Shown in pieces: positions 1-8,424 of a stretch of DNA of 38,444 bases. The stretch's first letter is position 1; every line of letters begins with the position of its first letter. The position numbers and the translations under genes are program-made. The notes below the pieces were generated by a model, which made no database searches, had not been told where the DNA came from, and worked only from the letters and a program-made list of their open reading frames with translations. The stretch spans positions 1 to 38,444 of the forward strand of contig SFHI01000014.1 of assembly GCA_004555705.1 (NCBI GenBank), given 5' to 3'. Source of the DNA: Clostridiales bacterium (GTDB lineage Bacteria; Bacillota; Clostridia; Oscillospirales; Oscillospiraceae).

Positions 1-35
1 GCCACACCAGCGTGCGCGCTGGTTCGCAATGACAG
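1..35. repeat. Family A palindromic repeat, right arm only (copy A1)
   Basis: This is the outer right arm of the repeat family also found at 25421-25597, 28322-28497, 35979-36109 and 38371 onward. It contains the inner hairpin CCAGCG-TGCG-CGCTGG (7-22) followed by the family end TTCGCAATGACAG. The left part lies outside the window. Confidence 0.85.
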
Positions 36-112
36 GTAATTGCGGCACAGCCCGCCAAACACCAATTTGCCGAACGGCTGAGTTAAGCCGATAAGCACAA
101 TTCATAATAATG

Positions 113-144
113 CCGGCTTTCTGACTTTTCAGGAAGCCGGTTTT
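113..144 (+). terminator. Stem-loop with T-run, likely terminator of an upstream transcript
   Basis: A 12-bp stem (113-124 with 129-140, one G-T pair) and a CTTT loop are followed by TTTT. It lies before the first gene and would end a plus-strand transcript coming from outside the window. Confidence 0.6.
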
Positions 145-211
145 CTGCAAGATGTCCGTTTTGTGAATAAGATGTGTCGGAAAGAACATGGAGTTGAGCA
201 AAATGACAGGA

Positions 212-217
212 TATAAT
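212..217 (+). promoter_or_regulatory. Putative -10 box for the isomerase-kduI transcript
   Basis: A perfect TATAAT lies 50 bases before the TTG start at 268. No good -35 box is seen at 16-18 bases upstream, so the promoter may need an activator or may be misassigned. Confidence 0.45.
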
Positions 218-233
218 TATCAGGTATTGGAGA

Positions 234-247
234 AATTGTTCACAATT
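234..247. promoter_or_regulatory. Perfect 14-bp palindrome, candidate operator
   Basis: AATTGTTCACAATT is a perfect inverted repeat of 6-bp arms around TC. It sits between the putative -10 box (212-217) and the ribosome site (254-260), where a bound repressor would block transcription. The cognate regulator is not identified; GntR or LacI-type regulators of uronate genes are possible, and neither is encoded in this window. Confidence 0.45.
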
Positions 248-267
248 ACCGACAAGGAGGGGAGCTT

Positions 268-1107
268 TTGAAAATCTGTATCCGCGCCCATGACCTGGGC
301 GTGAAGGGCACCCAGTCCATATTGGACCGGCTTCGCGCGCTGGATATCGACGGCGTTCAGATGGTCTGCTACAAGGCCTACGAGGATATCCCTTACCGCC
401 CCGGGGCCATGACCCGGGAGCAGGCCGAGCAGATCGGCGAGGCTTTCCGCCGCGAGGGAAAGATCATCCCCCTGGTGGGCGCCTACTTCAATCCCGTTCA
501 CTCGGACAGAGAAAAGGCGGACCGCTGTTTCCGGATTTTTGCGGAATACCTTCGCCTCTGCCAGGCTATGGGCTGCGGCGTCGTGGGCTCCGAAACCGGC
601 TCCTTCAGCGACGAGCCCTGGGTCTACCACCCCCGCAACCGGACGGAGGAAGCCCTTTCCCAGGTGGTTGACACTTTCTCCCGGCTGTGCGATATCGCCC
701 ATGACTGCGGCAGCACCGTGGCCATGGAGGGCGCCGCCGGTCATGTCTGTTATGACGTGGACACTCTGGCCGAAGCCCGGAGGCGGATGGGCCGCCCCAC
801 CAAGGTGATCTTTGATCTGTATAATTTCCTGGACGCGGGCAACCAGTCGGACTATCTGCGAATCCTTGACCGGGGTCTTGACACCTTCGCGGGAGAAATC
901 CTCCTGTTCCATATGAAGGACTGCGTTTTCGCCAATGGGTCCGGCCCCGTGCAGGTTCCCTTCGGAACCGGGCAGATGGACCTGACTGCGGTGCTTCGCC
1001 GCATCAAGGCCTACGATCCGGACGCCGTTCTGACGCTGGAGGGCACCACCGGTCAGGATATTCCCCATGCCGTGACCACAATTAAAACAATATGGGAGTG
1101 TGTTTAA
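268..1107 (+). CDS. Sugar phosphate isomerase/epimerase-like TIM-barrel protein
   Basis: The 279-residue protein resembles the xylose-isomerase-like TIM-barrel superfamily (sugar phosphate isomerases/epimerases, AP endonuclease 2 fold). Candidate metal ligands are in order: E154 (AMEG), D183 (IFDLYN), H215 (FHMKD) and a late Glu in TLEGTTG. There is no signal peptide, so it should act in the cytoplasm. The start is TTG at 268, chosen because a near-perfect AAGGAGG lies 7 bases upstream at 254-260 and the protein then begins directly with the first barrel strand. The stop is one base before the ATG of kduI, so the two genes form a translationally coupled pair. The context suggests a step on an uronate or a pectin-derived sugar, but the substrate cannot be read from the sequence. 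Confidence 0.85.
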   Translation: MKICIRAHDLGVKGTQSILDRLRALDIDGVQMVCYKAYEDIPYRPGAMTREQAEQIGEAFRREGKIIPLVGAYFNPVHSDREKADRCFRIFAEYLRLCQAMGCGVVGSETGSFSDEPWVYHPRNRTEEALSQVVDTFSRLCDIAHDCGSTVAMEGAAGHVCYDVDTLAEARRRMGRPTKVIFDLYNFLDAGNQSDYLRILDRGLDTFAGEILLFHMKDCVFANGSGPVQVPFGTGQMDLTAVLRRIKAYDPDAVLTLEGTTGQDIPHAVTTIKTIWECV

Positions 1108-1108
1108 A

Positions 1109-1945
1109 ATGAATTTTGATGTCCGCTATGCCAATCACCCGGAGGACTCCCGGCACTACGATACCGCGGAGCTCCGCCGCCACTACCACATCAGCAATGT
1201 TTTTCAGCCCGATGCCATCAATCTGACCTATTCCCACCAGGACCGGATCATTGCCGGCGGCATCATGCCCGTGGAGGGCGACCTGGTGCTGGAGAGCTGC
1301 AAGGAGCTGGCTGCCCCCTATTTCCTGGCCCGCCGGGAGCTGGGCGCCATCAATGTGGGCGGCGACGGCGTAATGATCCTCGACGGCGTGGAGTACCCCG
1401 TCGGGAACCGGGACGGCATCTACGTCGGCATGGGCACCCGAGAGCTGGTATTCCGCTCCCTGGACAAGAATAACCCCGCCAAGTTCTACATCAACTCCTG
1501 CCCCGCCCACCGCACCTGTCCCACGGTGCTGATCCCCATGGACAAGGCCCGCTACAACCACCTGGGCGCTCAGGAAACCGTCAACGAGCGGATTCTCCGC
1601 CAGTACATCCACCCCGCCGTCTGCGAGAGCTGCCAGCTCAGCATGGGCATGACCGCCCTGCTCCCCGGCAACGTCTGGAACACCATGCCCAGCCACACCC
1701 ACGAGCGCCGGATGGAGGTCTACTTCTATTTTGACATTGCCCCCGACCAGGCCGTGTTCCATATGATGGGCCAGGGCCAGGAGACCCGCCACATCGTCAT
1801 GCACAACGAGGAGGCCGTCATCTCCCCCAGCTGGTCCATCCACTCCGGCGTTGGCACCGCCAACTACACCTTTATCTGGGGTATGTGCGGCGAGAACCAG
1901 GACTTTGACGACATGGACGGCATCCCCACCAGCGAGCTGCGCTGA
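1109..1945 (+). CDS. kduI: 5-dehydro-4-deoxy-D-glucuronate isomerase
   Basis: KduI converts 5-keto-4-deoxyuronate, released from unsaturated oligogalacturonides, into 3-deoxy-D-glycero-2,5-hexodiulosonate, the substrate of KduD. The 278-residue cupin protein matches the family length. The zinc site is intact: H196 and H198 in PSHTHERRMEVYF, E203, and H245 in SPSWSIHSG, which are the positions of the Escherichia coli ligands. The conserved stretch ETRHIVMHNE is also present. ATG at 1109 is preferred over an upstream in-frame GTG at 1100 because it gives the usual N-terminus and GGGAG lies upstream at 1094-1098. The gene follows the isomerase-like gene with a one-base gap and converges on the pectinesterase gene with only three bases between stops. 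Confidence 0.97.
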   Translation: MNFDVRYANHPEDSRHYDTAELRRHYHISNVFQPDAINLTYSHQDRIIAGGIMPVEGDLVLESCKELAAPYFLARRELGAINVGGDGVMILDGVEYPVGNRDGIYVGMGTRELVFRSLDKNNPAKFYINSCPAHRTCPTVLIPMDKARYNHLGAQETVNERILRQYIHPAVCESCQLSMGMTALLPGNVWNTMPSHTHERRMEVYFYFDIAPDQAVFHMMGQGQETRHIVMHNEEAVISPSWSIHSGVGTANYTFIWGMCGENQDFDDMDGIPTSELR

Positions 1946-1948
1946 GCA

Positions 1949-2815
1949 TCACTTCCGGTTGATCCAGCTTACCCTTCCGGGAACCTCCGGGGACTCACAG
2001 AACCGGGCGGTCAGGTCTCTGCGGGTGTCGTTCCACTTGTCGAACCCCCCCGCAGCGATGTGCGGCCCGTAGGTGCAGTTCCGGAATTCCGCCAGCCCGT
2101 AGTCCCGCCAGGGACGGGCCAGGAAGATGCTTCCCGGGGTGACCCCCGCTTCGGCGGTGAAGGCGCATTCCCGGAAGAGGAACCCTTCGGTCTGCTCCGG
2201 GCTGTGAGCCGGGGCCGCCGCGTAGCCGATGTTCCTGGCATCCTCCAGGGAACGGATTTCGCAGCGGTGGAACAGGGCCCGGGCGCATCCAAAGATGAAG
2301 TCCACGGTTCCCTCGATCCTGCAGTCCCGGTAAACCTGCTCCATTGAACCGCCCCTTCTGAGCTCATCCCGCAGGAAGCCTTCGTAGCGCACGATCAGGT
2401 CCGGCGGCAGCGGCCCCGCGAAGAGAGTGTCCTGGGTGGAGCGCAGCAGGCACCCTTCCATGGCAAACCGGTCCCCCACCACGGACAGCGCCACCTCCTG
2501 ACCCTTCCGCTCCGGATGCAGCGCGTCGTTGACAATGGTCAGATCCCGCATCGTCACCCCATCGGCGCACACCGCCATGGTGTAGGTGCGGAAGGTGTTG
2601 TATTCCACCCCCTGCGCGTCCAACTTTTTGGCATAGTCGTCCCACAGGATCCTGGTTTTGTCCGCTCCCGCGCCCACTAAAGTCAGTCCCGGGGTTCGGA
2701 TGACTGTTTTCTGCCGGTAGTCCCCGGCCGCAAGGCGGATCACCGTGTTTTCCTCCGCCGTGTCGAAAACCGCCTGCAGGTTGTCCTCCGGAGAAGCATA
2801 AATTGTCTGTGCCAT
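1949..2815 (-). CDS. Pectin methylesterase (CE8), cytoplasmic form
   Basis: This carbohydrate esterase family 8 enzyme removes methyl esters from galacturonan, giving methanol and free carboxylates. The 288-residue right-handed beta-helix has the expected residues: Q106 in GQEVAL, D129 in STQDTLF, D172 in VDFIFG, and R234 with W236 in LARPWR. It is shorter than secreted pectinesterases and has no signal peptide or anchor, so it should act on imported oligomers in the cytoplasm. The ATG at 2815 has GGGAGG upstream and a good promoter (2848-2876). It is the only minus-strand enzyme gene in the pectin locus and runs convergently into kduI. Confidence 0.95.
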   Translation of the reverse strand: MAQTIYASPEDNLQAVFDTAEENTVIRLAAGDYRQKTVIRTPGLTLVGAGADKTRILWDDYAKKLDAQGVEYNTFRTYTMAVCADGVTMRDLTIVNDALHPERKGQEVALSVVGDRFAMEGCLLRSTQDTLFAGPLPPDLIVRYEGFLRDELRRGGSMEQVYRDCRIEGTVDFIFGCARALFHRCEIRSLEDARNIGYAAAPAHSPEQTEGFLFRECAFTAEAGVTPGSIFLARPWRDYGLAEFRNCTYGPHIAAGGFDKWNDTRRDLTARFCESPEVPGRVSWINRK

Positions 2816-2847
2816 GTGCGTATCCTCCCGTTTCGTTTTTCCCGCCT

Positions 2848-2876
2848 ATCATACCACCCATCGGATACGATTTCAA
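2848..2876 (-). promoter_or_regulatory. Sigma-A type promoter of the pectinesterase gene
   Basis: On the minus strand TTGAAA (2871-2876) is followed after 17 bases by TATGAT (2848-2853), close to consensus. The leader to the ATG at 2815 is about 25 bases and contains the ribosome site. Confidence 0.75.
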
Positions 2877-2926
2877 GAACGCTCCGGCCCGTTTTTCCGA
2901 ACCCGGGGCGTCCAAAAGGAAAGCCT

Positions 2927-3496
2927 ATGAACCAAAAAATATCCCTCAGCCAGTACCGCGCCATTGACCTGACCATCCTCGCAGCGGTGCTGGCCCTGTG
3001 CCAGAGCCTGATTTACCTTGCTTCCTCCCGTTGGTTTCCGGAGCAGCTGTATGTAGTTTCCCCCGTCGCCGCCATGACAGCTCTGGTTCTGATGCGGTGG
3101 AGCGCCTGCGCAGGCATCCACGCCGCCCTGGGCGGTGTACTGTTCGCGGCGCTCTCCGGCGGGAGCTGGAAGCATTTCCTGATTTACGGAATCGGGAATC
3201 TCCTGTCCCTGGCCATCCTGCCGGTGCTCCGCGGCGACAGGAAAGAGAAAATTCGCGGCGACGCGCTTCTTACCATCGTTTTCGCCCTGGCTGTGCAGCT
3301 GCTGATGCAGCTTGGCCGCGGGGCAGTGGCCGCGCTGCTTGCGTTTCCCTGGGTGGGCTGCCTTGGATTTATTACGACGGATCTTCTGAGCGAACTGTTC
3401 ACCTGCTTCGTTTGCTGGATCGTCCGCCGGATAGATGGTCTTTTCGAGGACCAGAAACATTACCTGCTCCGCATCCAAAGCGAGCAAACACGTTGA
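2927..3496 (+). CDS. Small polytopic membrane protein, possibly ECF S-component-like
   Basis: The 189-residue protein has about six hydrophobic helices (roughly 12-32, 40-56, 60-77, 83-100, 111-129 and 150-167) and a charged C-terminal tail. Its size and helix number resemble substrate-binding S components of ECF transporters, but no diagnostic motif was recognised and this label is inference. The ATG at 2927 is chosen over an in-frame ATG at 2816 because AAAGGAAAG lies just before it and the upstream 37 residues are not membrane-like. It is the first gene of the long plus-strand run, 15 bases before the first sugar permease, so it is probably co-transcribed with the importer. No clear plus-strand promoter was found between it and the divergent pectinesterase gene. 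Confidence 0.75.
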   Translation: MNQKISLSQYRAIDLTILAAVLALCQSLIYLASSRWFPEQLYVVSPVAAMTALVLMRWSACAGIHAALGGVLFAALSGGSWKHFLIYGIGNLLSLAILPVLRGDRKEKIRGDALLTIVFALAVQLLMQLGRGAVAALLAFPWVGCLGFITTDLLSELFTCFVCWIVRRIDGLFEDQKHYLLRIQSEQTR

Positions 3497-3511
3497 GAGG
3501 AGAGATCAGCT

Positions 3512-4570
3512 TTGAAAAAAACGACGGCCGGGGATTTCCTTGTCTATGACAAGTCCTCAAACTCCTATCGCGCCGACCCCGAACAGGTGGTCCGGGATGA
3601 TGTGGAAAAGAACTACTGGAAAAATGTGGCACGCACGGTGGTAAAGGACTGGCGTCTTTACATCATGCTGATTCCCATGATTCTGGTGTTCCTTTTCTGG
3701 CGCTATTTCCCCATGTACGAGCTGCTGCGCTGCTTCAAGGTGTCGGACCAGGTCAAGCCCGTTTCCGAGCAGTTCTTCTCCGGCTTCTCCTATTTTAAGC
3801 GGCTGCTGTTCAGCGGAGACAGCCTGTCCACCGAATTCTGGCGGGCCCTGCGCAATACCTTCCTGCTGAGCTTCTACGGTCTGGTATTCGGGTTCCCGGT
3901 ACCGGTCATTCTTGCCCTCTTCTTTAATGAGATCAAGTCCAATATTCTGCGCAGCGTCTATCAGGTTCTGACCTACCTGCCCAAATTCATCTCCACCGTG
4001 GTCATGACCTCCCTGGTCACCATGCTGGTCAAGCAGGGCTCCCTGACCACCAACATGGGCATTCTTTCCCAGGCGCTGTGCGGTTTGGGGCTGATCTCCG
4101 AGGAGGTCGCCAACGCGGGACTGCTGAATAACCCCGGCTTTTTCCGGGCCATCTACCAGATCAGCGGCATCTGGGAGACCGCCGGTTATGACAGCATCGT
4201 GTTCTTCGCCGCCATCATCGCCATTTCTCCCACCAGCTATGAGGCCGCTCAGATTGACGGCGCTGGAAAAATGGCCCAGATGAAATACGTTGTCCTCCCC
4301 AGCATTCTCTCTACCCTGGTGATCATGCTCATTACCCGTATCGGCTCTCTGCTCACCATCGGCTATGAGAAGGTCATGCTGCTGTACAACGCCAACACCT
4401 TCGTCACCGCCGATGTGGTCTCCACTCTGGCCTACCGGGTAGGCACGGAGGCCGCCTCCTCCCAGGGCATCGCCTCCGCCGCGGAAATGATGAGCAACGT
4501 CATCGGTATGCTGCTGGTGATCGGCGCCAACTCCATCGCCCGAAAAGCGTCGGATGTATCGCTCTACTAA
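3512..4570 (+). CDS. Sugar ABC importer permease, LplB type
   Basis: This 352-residue inner-membrane permease belongs to the CUT1 class of carbohydrate importers, LplB branch. A cytoplasmic N-terminus of about 45 residues is followed by about six helices, starting at LYIMLIPMILVFLFW. The EAA loop that docks on the ATPase is present as SYEAAQIDGAGKMAQM. The start is TTG at 3512, with GAGAGGAGAG upstream. The partner permease follows 12 bases later. Its place among GH28, GH105 and kdu genes makes oligogalacturonides the likely substrate, which is inference. In many Gram-positive bacteria CUT1 permeases share one distant ATPase; here two ATPase genes lie in the same run. Confidence 0.93.
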   Translation: MKKTTAGDFLVYDKSSNSYRADPEQVVRDDVEKNYWKNVARTVVKDWRLYIMLIPMILVFLFWRYFPMYELLRCFKVSDQVKPVSEQFFSGFSYFKRLLFSGDSLSTEFWRALRNTFLLSFYGLVFGFPVPVILALFFNEIKSNILRSVYQVLTYLPKFISTVVMTSLVTMLVKQGSLTTNMGILSQALCGLGLISEEVANAGLLNNPGFFRAIYQISGIWETAGYDSIVFFAAIIAISPTSYEAAQIDGAGKMAQMKYVVLPSILSTLVIMLITRIGSLLTIGYEKVMLLYNANTFVTADVVSTLAYRVGTEAASSQGIASAAEMMSNVIGMLLVIGANSIARKASDVSLY

Positions 4571-4582
4571 GGGGGTAAAAGC

Positions 4583-5473
4583 ATGAAAAGAAAGCTTGAA
4601 ATCTCCGAGCTGATCTTCAAGGTGGTCAGCTATACCCTGCTTACCATGTTCGCCCTGTGCTGCCTTTATCCCTTTATCTACGTAATCTCCGCCTCCATCA
4701 GCGGAAAGGCAGCGGTGGACTACGGCCAGATCGTGCTGTTCCCCAAGAACATCCAGTTTGAAGCCTTTGCCAGGATGTTCAATGACAATATGTTCTGGAA
4801 CGCCTACTCCAACACACTGTTTCTGACCTTCTACGGCACATTGTGGTCGCTGTTCGTGGCCATCCTGGGCGCCTACGCCCTGTCCAAGAAGCGGCTGCTG
4901 TTCCGCCGGTTCCTGAACTTCTTCCTGGTGTTCACCATGTGGTTCTCCGCCGGCATCATGCCCCAGTACTTAAACTACCTGGATACCAAGGTGGTATTCA
5001 ATGCCGTGGGCATTATGGATGACAAATGGCTGGTGGTTATCGCCATGGGCATGGCGGCCATGAACATCATCCTGCTGCGCAACGCCTTCGAGGGTGTCCC
5101 CTCGGACATTGAGGAGGCCGCCATTGTGGACGGCGCCTCGGAATTCCAGGTGCTGAGCAAAGTCTACATTCCCATGTCCAAGTCCACCATCGCCACTGTG
5201 GCGCTGTTCTTCGCCATTTCCCGCTGGAACGGCTATTTCTGGGCCCGTCAGATGATCTCCAACTCCAACGAGCATCCCCTGCAGGTGTTCATCCGTCTGA
5301 AGCTGGAGGAGTTCACCGACCCCGAGGCCATGGCCGGCTGGAATCAGGCATATTCCTCGGATTCCGTAATCTATGCCCTGATCGTCTGCTCTATCGTCCC
5401 GATTCTGATCATCTACCCCTTCATTCAGAAGTACTTCGCCAAGGGCGTCAACGTTGGCGGCGTCAAGGAGTAA
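4583..5473 (+). CDS. Sugar ABC importer permease, YtcP type
   Basis: The second CUT1 permease, 296 residues with about six helices, pairs with the LplB-type protein upstream to form the membrane channel. The EAA loop reads DIEEAAIVDGASEFQVL. The N-terminus is a short amphipathic stretch before the first helix (VSYTLLTMFALCCLYPF). A ribosome site GGGGGT lies before the ATG at 4583. A hairpin and the binding-protein gene follow, the usual order for this importer class. Confidence 0.95.
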   Translation: MKRKLEISELIFKVVSYTLLTMFALCCLYPFIYVISASISGKAAVDYGQIVLFPKNIQFEAFARMFNDNMFWNAYSNTLFLTFYGTLWSLFVAILGAYALSKKRLLFRRFLNFFLVFTMWFSAGIMPQYLNYLDTKVVFNAVGIMDDKWLVVIAMGMAAMNIILLRNAFEGVPSDIEEAAIVDGASEFQVLSKVYIPMSKSTIATVALFFAISRWNGYFWARQMISNSNEHPLQVFIRLKLEEFTDPEAMAGWNQAYSSDSVIYALIVCSIVPILIIYPFIQKYFAKGVNVGGVKE

Positions 5474-5481
5474 TTCCACGG

Positions 5482-5510
5482 TATATTTGCCGGATACCCG
5501 GCGGAATATA
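5482..5510 (+). other. Imperfect stem-loop between permease and binding-protein genes
   Basis: GCCGG/CCGGC plus AT-rich flanks can pair (482-493 with 498-510 of the 5 kb block, one bulge, two G-T pairs). There is no T-run, so it is more likely an mRNA processing or stabilising element than a terminator. Confidence 0.35.
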
Positions 5511-5537
5511 AACTAATCAAGGAAAAGGAGACCTAAA

Positions 5538-7691
5538 ATGAAAAATTGGATTCCCGTTCTGTCCGTAATCCTGAGCGTCTGCCTGGTCGCTGCCTGCTTT
5601 GCCGGCTGCGGCGGTAAGATGGATGTTCCCGCGTCGACCACCGCTCCCGCCACGGAGACTGCCGCTTCCGCGGATGTAACCGAGGCTGCCGAGGTGGAAG
5701 TGCCCCAGCTTTCCTTCGCGGAAGGCACCGTGCTGCGCATGGCCACCGGCTACAACAGCACCAAGACCGGTCTGTTCTTCGACGCCGAGGTTGCCGGTGA
5801 CGGCATCACCCTGGCCGACGGCAAGACCTACCACACCGGCGACCTGAAGCCCACCTGGGTGGAGGTTGAAAACCGCCTGGGTATGAAGTTCGAGAACTAC
5901 TACCAGGGCAACTCCGCGCAGAAGGAGTTCCAGTACTGGCAGGAGCGCCTGAACGAGATTGACATGGTCAGCGGCACCGCTGCCCAGCTGTCCGAGTTCG
6001 GCGAGGCCGGCTCCCTGGTCAACATCGCCGATTATCTGGATCTGATGCCCAACTTCAAGGCCTATCTGGAGGCCAACCCCATCGTTCGCCTGTCCGTTAC
6101 CGGCAACACCGATACCGGCGCCATCTACTTCTCCCCCTACTTCGACGGTGTCAACGACATCGAGCGTATGCCCCTGATGCGTGTGGACTGGGTTGTGGCC
6201 CTGCTGGACGGCGAGGGTGAGTTCACCGCCGAGAAGTCCGGCACCACTGCGGCTTCCGTTTACGAGCCCTATATGCCCACCTCCGGCAAGGTCACCGTGG
6301 ACGTGGTGAATCTGGACGGCACCGCTGTCGAAAGCGTTACCAAGGACTATGACGCCGCCGGCAACATCGTTGCTCTGATGAATGCGGCCGGCCCCATGAG
6401 CGGTGTGGACGCCGTCAACATGCTGCGTACCTACATCGACACCGCCTACAATGGCTACTACGGCACCACCCGTTCCAACCTGTTCGTCGGCCAGAACGCC
6501 GCTTGGGACGCTGACGAGCTGGTAGCCCTGCTGCGCTGTGTGGTGGCCAACGCTCCCACGCTGAATGGCACCGATACCATCCAGGGCCTGTTCTCCCGTG
6601 AGGACAACAATAACCAGCGCCGTGTTGACCTGTTCCGCTTCGCCGGAATTCTGTTTGGCGTCCGCGGCCTGGAGTCCCGTCAGGATTACCTGTACGTCGG
6701 CACCGACGGCCAGCTGCACGATGCCCGTCAGGAGCCCGAAACCTACGTTGCCATGGAGCGCATGAACGCCCTGGTGCAGGAAGGTCTGATCTCCAAGTCC
6801 TTCGTGGACGGCTCTAAGGAGTCCTCCTCCACCATGCTGGAGAACGACATGGGCTTCATGAGCTATGACTATAACCAGACTCAGACCATCCTGAACGAGA
6901 CCAAGCTGCAGGACGGCGAGAAGTACATGGCCGTCATGGTTCCTGTCGCCTGCTGGAATGACGGCGAAGAGACCTATATGCGCTTCACCGAGTCCTGGCG
7001 CTCCGTCAAGACCGACGGCTGGGGCATCAGTGTTGCCGGTGTCGGCTCCGACGAGAATAAGCTCAACGCCGCTCTGAAGCTGATTGACTACGCCTACAGC
7101 CCCGAGGGCCAGATCCTCATGTCCTACGGCCCCGATGCCTTCATCAAGGAAGGCGAGACCTTTATGTTCAACGGTCAGGAAATGCCCGTGATTGCCGATG
7201 CCACCTACGCCGAGCTGTGGGAGAAGGCCTCCGGCAACTACACCAACTACGCCCGTATGTACCTGGGCTCCACCCTCTCCTTCGTGAAGAGCCAGGCCTT
7301 TGAGTATCAGTGCACCCATGTGGTCGGCAAGGAAGGCGCCGGCTACATCTCCACCGCCATCGCTCTGGGCACCATCAAGCATCCGGAGCTGGCCGTCACC
7401 GCCAACCCCTGGTACACCTCCATCCCCACCGTTCTGCCCACCACTCAGTCCGAGAACGATGAGATCGCCTCTCTGACCGAGCTGAAGAACAGCTTCTCCT
7501 CCTCCAAGGGCGACGATCAGGTGAACATCCTGGTTGACCAGATCGTTTCCGGCTATACCCGGGACGGCATGGGTTCCGCCGAGGAGGCTGCCGAGTATGT
7601 GGTCACCACGATGAACGGCAAGCTCTACCTCTTCGACAAGCAGGCCGCCTTCGAGCGTCTGCTGGACTACTACAACAGCCTGGTCGGCTAA
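5538..7691 (+). CDS. Extracellular sugar-binding lipoprotein of the ABC importer
   Basis: The solute-binding protein has a lipoprotein signal peptide (MKNWIPVLS onward) with a lipobox ending at C24 (CFAGC-GG), then a Thr/Ala/Glu-rich linker to about residue 55, then a family 1 type binding fold. It should be anchored on the outer face of the membrane and deliver oligomers to the two permeases. At 717 residues it is clearly longer than common LplA-like proteins of about 500-560. The extra length seems to lie in the middle (about residues 200-360), a region rich in DGT, DAAGN and Ala. A strong ribosome site AAAAGGAGA precedes the ATG. Hairpins on both sides (5482-5510 and 7706-7737) could raise its mRNA level relative to its neighbours. 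Confidence 0.92.
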   Translation: MKNWIPVLSVILSVCLVAACFAGCGGKMDVPASTTAPATETAASADVTEAAEVEVPQLSFAEGTVLRMATGYNSTKTGLFFDAEVAGDGITLADGKTYHTGDLKPTWVEVENRLGMKFENYYQGNSAQKEFQYWQERLNEIDMVSGTAAQLSEFGEAGSLVNIADYLDLMPNFKAYLEANPIVRLSVTGNTDTGAIYFSPYFDGVNDIERMPLMRVDWVVALLDGEGEFTAEKSGTTAASVYEPYMPTSGKVTVDVVNLDGTAVESVTKDYDAAGNIVALMNAAGPMSGVDAVNMLRTYIDTAYNGYYGTTRSNLFVGQNAAWDADELVALLRCVVANAPTLNGTDTIQGLFSREDNNNQRRVDLFRFAGILFGVRGLESRQDYLYVGTDGQLHDARQEPETYVAMERMNALVQEGLISKSFVDGSKESSSTMLENDMGFMSYDYNQTQTILNETKLQDGEKYMAVMVPVACWNDGEETYMRFTESWRSVKTDGWGISVAGVGSDENKLNAALKLIDYAYSPEGQILMSYGPDAFIKEGETFMFNGQEMPVIADATYAELWEKASGNYTNYARMYLGSTLSFVKSQAFEYQCTHVVGKEGAGYISTAIALGTIKHPELAVTANPWYTSIPTVLPTTQSENDEIASLTELKNSFSSSKGDDQVNILVDQIVSGYTRDGMGSAEEAAEYVVTTMNGKLYLFDKQAAFERLLDYYNSLVG

Positions 7692-7705
7692 TTCCCAACG
7701 TGCTT

Positions 7706-7737
7706 CCTCCGCGGCAGGCGAAAACCTGCCGCGGAGG
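7706..7737 (+). other. Strong 13-bp stem-loop after the binding-protein gene
   Basis: A perfect 13-bp GC-rich stem (7706-7718 with 7725-7737) encloses CGAAAA. It is not followed by a T-run, so it is probably an mRNA 3'-end protector or partial attenuator separating the highly needed binding protein from the membrane-protein genes downstream. Confidence 0.6.
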
Positions 7738-7830
7738 GTAAAAGAATTTCCAGATTTGTTGATCCGCAGGATCAGGGCTTTGGGATATGTTTCCCACAAG
7801 CAGGGGCCTGCCTTCAACGGGGAGGTCATT

Positions 7831-8424
7831 ATGTACAGAAAACAGATGCGCTTTCAGAAGATTATCTGCATGCTGTGTGTCATCGCAGCTGCAATAACCT
7901 TTGTGTATTCTCTGGGTATCCTGACGGATATCTATGACGGCCTGTATCTGGCTACCAACCCCAAGAAGCCCACGGATGACGGCCGTGTTGCAGGCTCTAC
8001 GATTTACTATCAGATGCAGCCGTTCAACGCAGCGTTCGTCAACGTCAGCCTGGTGCTGATTTTGCTTGCCGTACTGCTGTTCATCATGAACACCCATACC
8101 CGCAGAAAATACTACATTGGAAATTACGCAGCCATTGGCCTCTACTCCGTTACCGCCACTGCCGCTGTTGTTTGGTCTCACCTGCAGATCTCCGCGTTCC
8201 GGGTACAGTACCTGACCACCGTGGATTTTGATGCTCTGCAGGAGCTGTGTGAGATGAAAAATAAGCCCTTTATCAAGTCCACCACCCTGCTGGACCTGCA
8301 CTATCTGGTCGCATTCCTGGTGCTCGTGAGCGTAGTCGGACTTGTGGGCAATATGATTTGGAAAATTTCGCTGATGCGCTCTGAGCAGGCGCTTCTGCGT
8401 GCCGGAGAGGAGGCTGCCGTATGA
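7831..8424 (+). CDS. Uncharacterised four-helix membrane protein M1 of the importer operon
   Basis: No family was recognised. The 197-residue protein has four hydrophobic helices (about 10-31, 66-87, 97-117 and 156-178), a polar loop of about 35 residues after helix 1 and another before helix 4, and charged ends. After helix 1 it reads VYSLGILTD, similar to VYSLNLTD in the protein at 10008, and a basic patch RRK follows helix 2 in both. ATG at 7831 is chosen because GGGGAGG lies just upstream; a longer in-frame extension to 7756 lacks such a site. It overlaps the next gene by four bases. Its position between binding protein and ATPase suggests an accessory role in the importer. Confidence 0.8.
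   Translation: MYRKQMRFQKIICMLCVIAAAITFVYSLGILTDIYDGLYLATNPKKPTDDGRVAGSTIYYQMQPFNAAFVNVSLVLILLAVLLFIMNTHTRRKYYIGNYAAIGLYSVTATAAVVWSHLQISAFRVQYLTTVDFDALQELCEMKNKPFIKSTTLLDLHYLVAFLVLVSVVGLVGNMIWKISLMRSEQALLRAGEEAAV

Noticed and set aside
2816..2926. Longer start for the small membrane protein gene
   Set aside because: The extra 37 residues overlap the divergent promoter of the pectinesterase gene and lack a ribosome site; ATG at 2927 has one.
5517..7829. Long minus-strand open frame opposite the binding-protein gene
   Set aside because: Shadow frame of a biased coding sequence; it also runs through the intergenic stem-loop.
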